The notes below the pieces were generated by a model. It saw only the letters and a list, made by a program, of their open reading frames with translations, did not search any database and was not told where the DNA came from. Shown here in pieces: positions 5,946 to 7,327 of a DNA stretch of 7,327 nucleotides. Source of the DNA: Alistipes sp. GTDB lineage: Bacteria; Bacteroidota; Bacteroidia; Bacteroidales; Rikenellaceae. Made by a program: the position numbers and the translations under genes. Location: assembly GCA_028691095.1 (NCBI GenBank), contig JAQUZZ010000063.1, positions 1 through 7,327 on the forward strand. The letters are read 5' to 3'. Numbering within the stretch: the first letter of the stretch is position 1; every line of letters starts with the position of its first letter.

Positions 5946-6677
5946 ATGAATCCAAATGCCGTAATAGAACTTCATGATGTCGCAATTTTTCACTCCGAGG
6001 ATCCGTTTCGCAGTAGCGGTTCGCGGGGCATGGAGAATCTGATCCTTTCGGATATTGATCTTTCGGTCGCCCCTGGGGAGCTGGTCTATCTGATCGGTCG
6101 TGTGGGATCGGGAAAGAGTTCGCTGCTCAAGACCCTCTATGCGGAGCTACCCCTGCGGGAAGGGTACGGATCGGTCGTCGGCTTTGACCTGCGACGCCTG
6201 CGACGCAAGGATATACCCTATCTGCGTCGACGTATCGGCATTGTCTTTCAGGATTATCAGTTGCTGACCGATCGCAATGTGTTCCACAACCTGCGCTTTG
6301 TGTTGCGTGCCACCGGATGGCGCAACGAGTTGCAGATTCGCAGTAAAATTGCAGAAGTGCTGGATATGGTGGGCTTGCAAAACAAAGAGTATAAAATGCC
6401 CTATCAACTCTCCGGCGGAGAGCAACAGCGACTCTCCATTGCCCGCGCCTTGCTGAATAATCCGCAAATCATCTTGGCCGATGAGCCGACGGGAAATCTG
6501 GATCCGGCAGCGGCCGATGGCATCATGAAGTTGTTTGCCTCCATCGTCTCCCGCGGTTGTGCCGTCTTGATGTCGACCCATAACATCAGCAACATCCAAC
6601 AATACCCCTCTCGCACCCTGCGGTTCCATCAAGGAAAGGTGGCGGAGATCGACCTCCACTCCATTTTGGGAATTTAA
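5946..6677 (+). CDS. ftsE: Cell-division ATP-binding protein FtsE
   Basis: A 243-residue ABC ATPase of the FtsE type. In the known system FtsE pairs with the membrane protein FtsX at the divisome, where ATP hydrolysis controls peptidoglycan hydrolase activity. Seen: Walker A GRVGSGKSS (51-59), Q-loop GIVFQDYQLLTDRNVF with Gln102, signature LSGGEQQR (155-162), Walker B IILADEPTGNLDP with Asp179 and Glu180, and switch STHN with His212. VFQDYQLLTDR and ALLNNPQIILADEPTGNLD are characteristic of FtsE rather than of drug exporters. The ATG at 5946 is preferred; a TTG at 5901 in the same frame lies within the predicted promoter. A short insertion (about 17-31, SEDPFRSSGSRGMEN) precedes the first core strand. 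No ftsX is adjacent in this window. Paralogous LolD-type ATPases are the main alternative. Confidence 0.88.
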   Translation: MNPNAVIELHDVAIFHSEDPFRSSGSRGMENLILSDIDLSVAPGELVYLIGRVGSGKSSLLKTLYAELPLREGYGSVVGFDLRRLRRKDIPYLRRRIGIVFQDYQLLTDRNVFHNLRFVLRATGWRNELQIRSKIAEVLDMVGLQNKEYKMPYQLSGGEQQRLSIARALLNNPQIILADEPTGNLDPAAADGIMKLFASIVSRGCAVLMSTHNISNIQQYPSRTLRFHQGKVAEIDLHSILGI

Positions 6678-6951
6678 ACCCGCGCGCTGCTTACCAACCC
6701 TACGTGCGCATGGCATCTCCGATCTATACCCGTTTGAAATGGTTTGGGATTCCATGAGCGTGCCGAGAACAAGGAGGAGAGCCTGTCCGTTGCTTTTTTC
6801 GATGGACGAAAACAGGCTCCATTCCACGAGGATGCAGGGAGTTTATAGCCTTCCTAAAAACCGAGATGACAATTGCGTCGCTTTTGCAGTGAGGAAAATT
6901 TTATCTTATGATTCCGTGCTGCTGAATACTGGTTCTCTGGGAAAAAATTAC
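6678..6951. other. Gene-free spacer between ftsE and the gyrB promoter
   Basis: No coding region with a recognisable product, tRNA or rRNA was seen on either strand. The only clear structure is the inverted repeat at 6779-6819, listed separately. Reading frames here are short and lack protein-like composition. Confidence 0.6.
6779..6819. repeat. Inverted repeat / stem-loop downstream of ftsE
   Basis: GAGCCTGT (6779-6786) is exactly complementary to ACAGGCTC (6812-6819), with 25 bases between. An inner three-pair extension is possible (6788-6790 with 6806-6808). No T run follows the stem on either strand, although six T lie in the loop. It might end ftsE transcription or protect a 3' end, but it is not a classical intrinsic terminator. 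A small dispersed repeat is another possibility. Confidence 0.5.
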
Positions 6952-6959
6952 TATCTTTG
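6952..6959 (+). promoter_or_regulatory. Predicted -7 element (TATCTTTG) of the gyrB promoter
   Basis: TATCTTTG matches TAnnTTTG. A clear TTG -33 element is absent; the nearest similar bases are around 6931-6935. If used, transcription starts near 6966 and gives a gyrB leader of about 195 bases. No other TAnnTTTG site is visible between ftsE and gyrB. Confidence 0.5.
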
Positions 6960-6987
6960 TTGAGATTTGCCGAGCCACACGAGAACC

Positions 6988-7026
6988 CTCGCAAGAGGAG
7001 TCTCCCATCCCTCTTGGGGGAACGAG
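6988..7026 (+). other. Predicted hairpin in the gyrB 5' leader
   Basis: CAAGAGG (6992-6998) pairs with CCTCTTG (7010-7016) around an 11-base loop, and CTCG (6988-6991) can pair with CGAG (7023-7026) beyond a six-base bulge. A second, longer-range pair TGCGGA (7055-7060) with TCCGCA (7093-7098) follows. Function unknown; the leader lacks a recognisable riboswitch or open frame. Confidence 0.4.
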
Positions 7027-7152
7027 AGATCGGGACGCACAGCGCAACGACTTATGCGGAAAGGTTTCGAGGCATCGCTTTCGGCAGATCCATCCGCAAT
7101 CTTGCAAGGATTCATAATAAAGAAAATAGCACACGAGTGAAGTGCTTAATGA

Positions 7153-7327
<175 letters not shown>

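Noticed and set aside
5579..5993. Minus-strand open frames of 101 and 136 codons through the polypurine tract
   Set aside because: They consist of Pro/Ser/Leu/Phe low complexity caused by the polypyrimidine strand and overlap the predicted promoters and the ftsE start.

Overview
The window looks like a chromosomal segment from a member of the Bacteroidota, probably order Bacteroidales. Three things point there. The promoter-like sites follow the TAnnTTTG -7 pattern with a TTG -33 element. Start codons have A-rich upstream regions rather than Shine-Dalgarno sequences. The FtsE and GyrB protein sequences also have a Bacteroidales character. I cannot name the genus with confidence; a Porphyromonas-like organism of moderate GC is a guess.

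Left three quarters (1-5478, minus strand, read right to left): one compact operon for a self-contained tripartite ABC exporter. The order is TetR/AcrR-type repressor, TolC-type outer-membrane channel, HlyD-type lipoprotein adaptor, first ABC ATPase, second ABC ATPase, and an ABC-2 permease that runs off the left edge. Order and sequence resemble the E. coli CecR-YbhG-YbhF-YbhS-YbhR system. Here the double-ATPase YbhF is split into two genes joined by a 4-base ATGA overlap, the adaptor is a lipoprotein, and a dedicated TolC gene is built in. The two ATPases are asymmetric: together they make one intact and one degenerate nucleotide site. The second permease (YbhR counterpart) is expected just beyond position 1. 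The substrate cannot be read from the sequence.

Divergent intergenic region (5479-5945): holds a good minus-strand promoter for the repressor operon, an AT-rich near-perfect palindrome at the presumed transcription start (candidate repressor operator), a striking G/A-only tract of about 155 bases with an 11-base tandem repeat, and a plus-strand promoter for ftsE.

Right end (5946-7327, plus strand): ftsE, the ATPase of the FtsEX divisome complex, without an adjacent ftsX. A 484-base gap follows with one strong inverted repeat and a probable gyrB promoter giving a roughly 195-base structured leader. Then comes the first 55 codons of gyrB.

The exporter is a recognisable family. The parts most worth a second look are the split asymmetric ATPase pair, the palindrome/promoter arrangement, the octamer repeat in front of the tolC-like gene, the polypurine tract and the gyrB leader.
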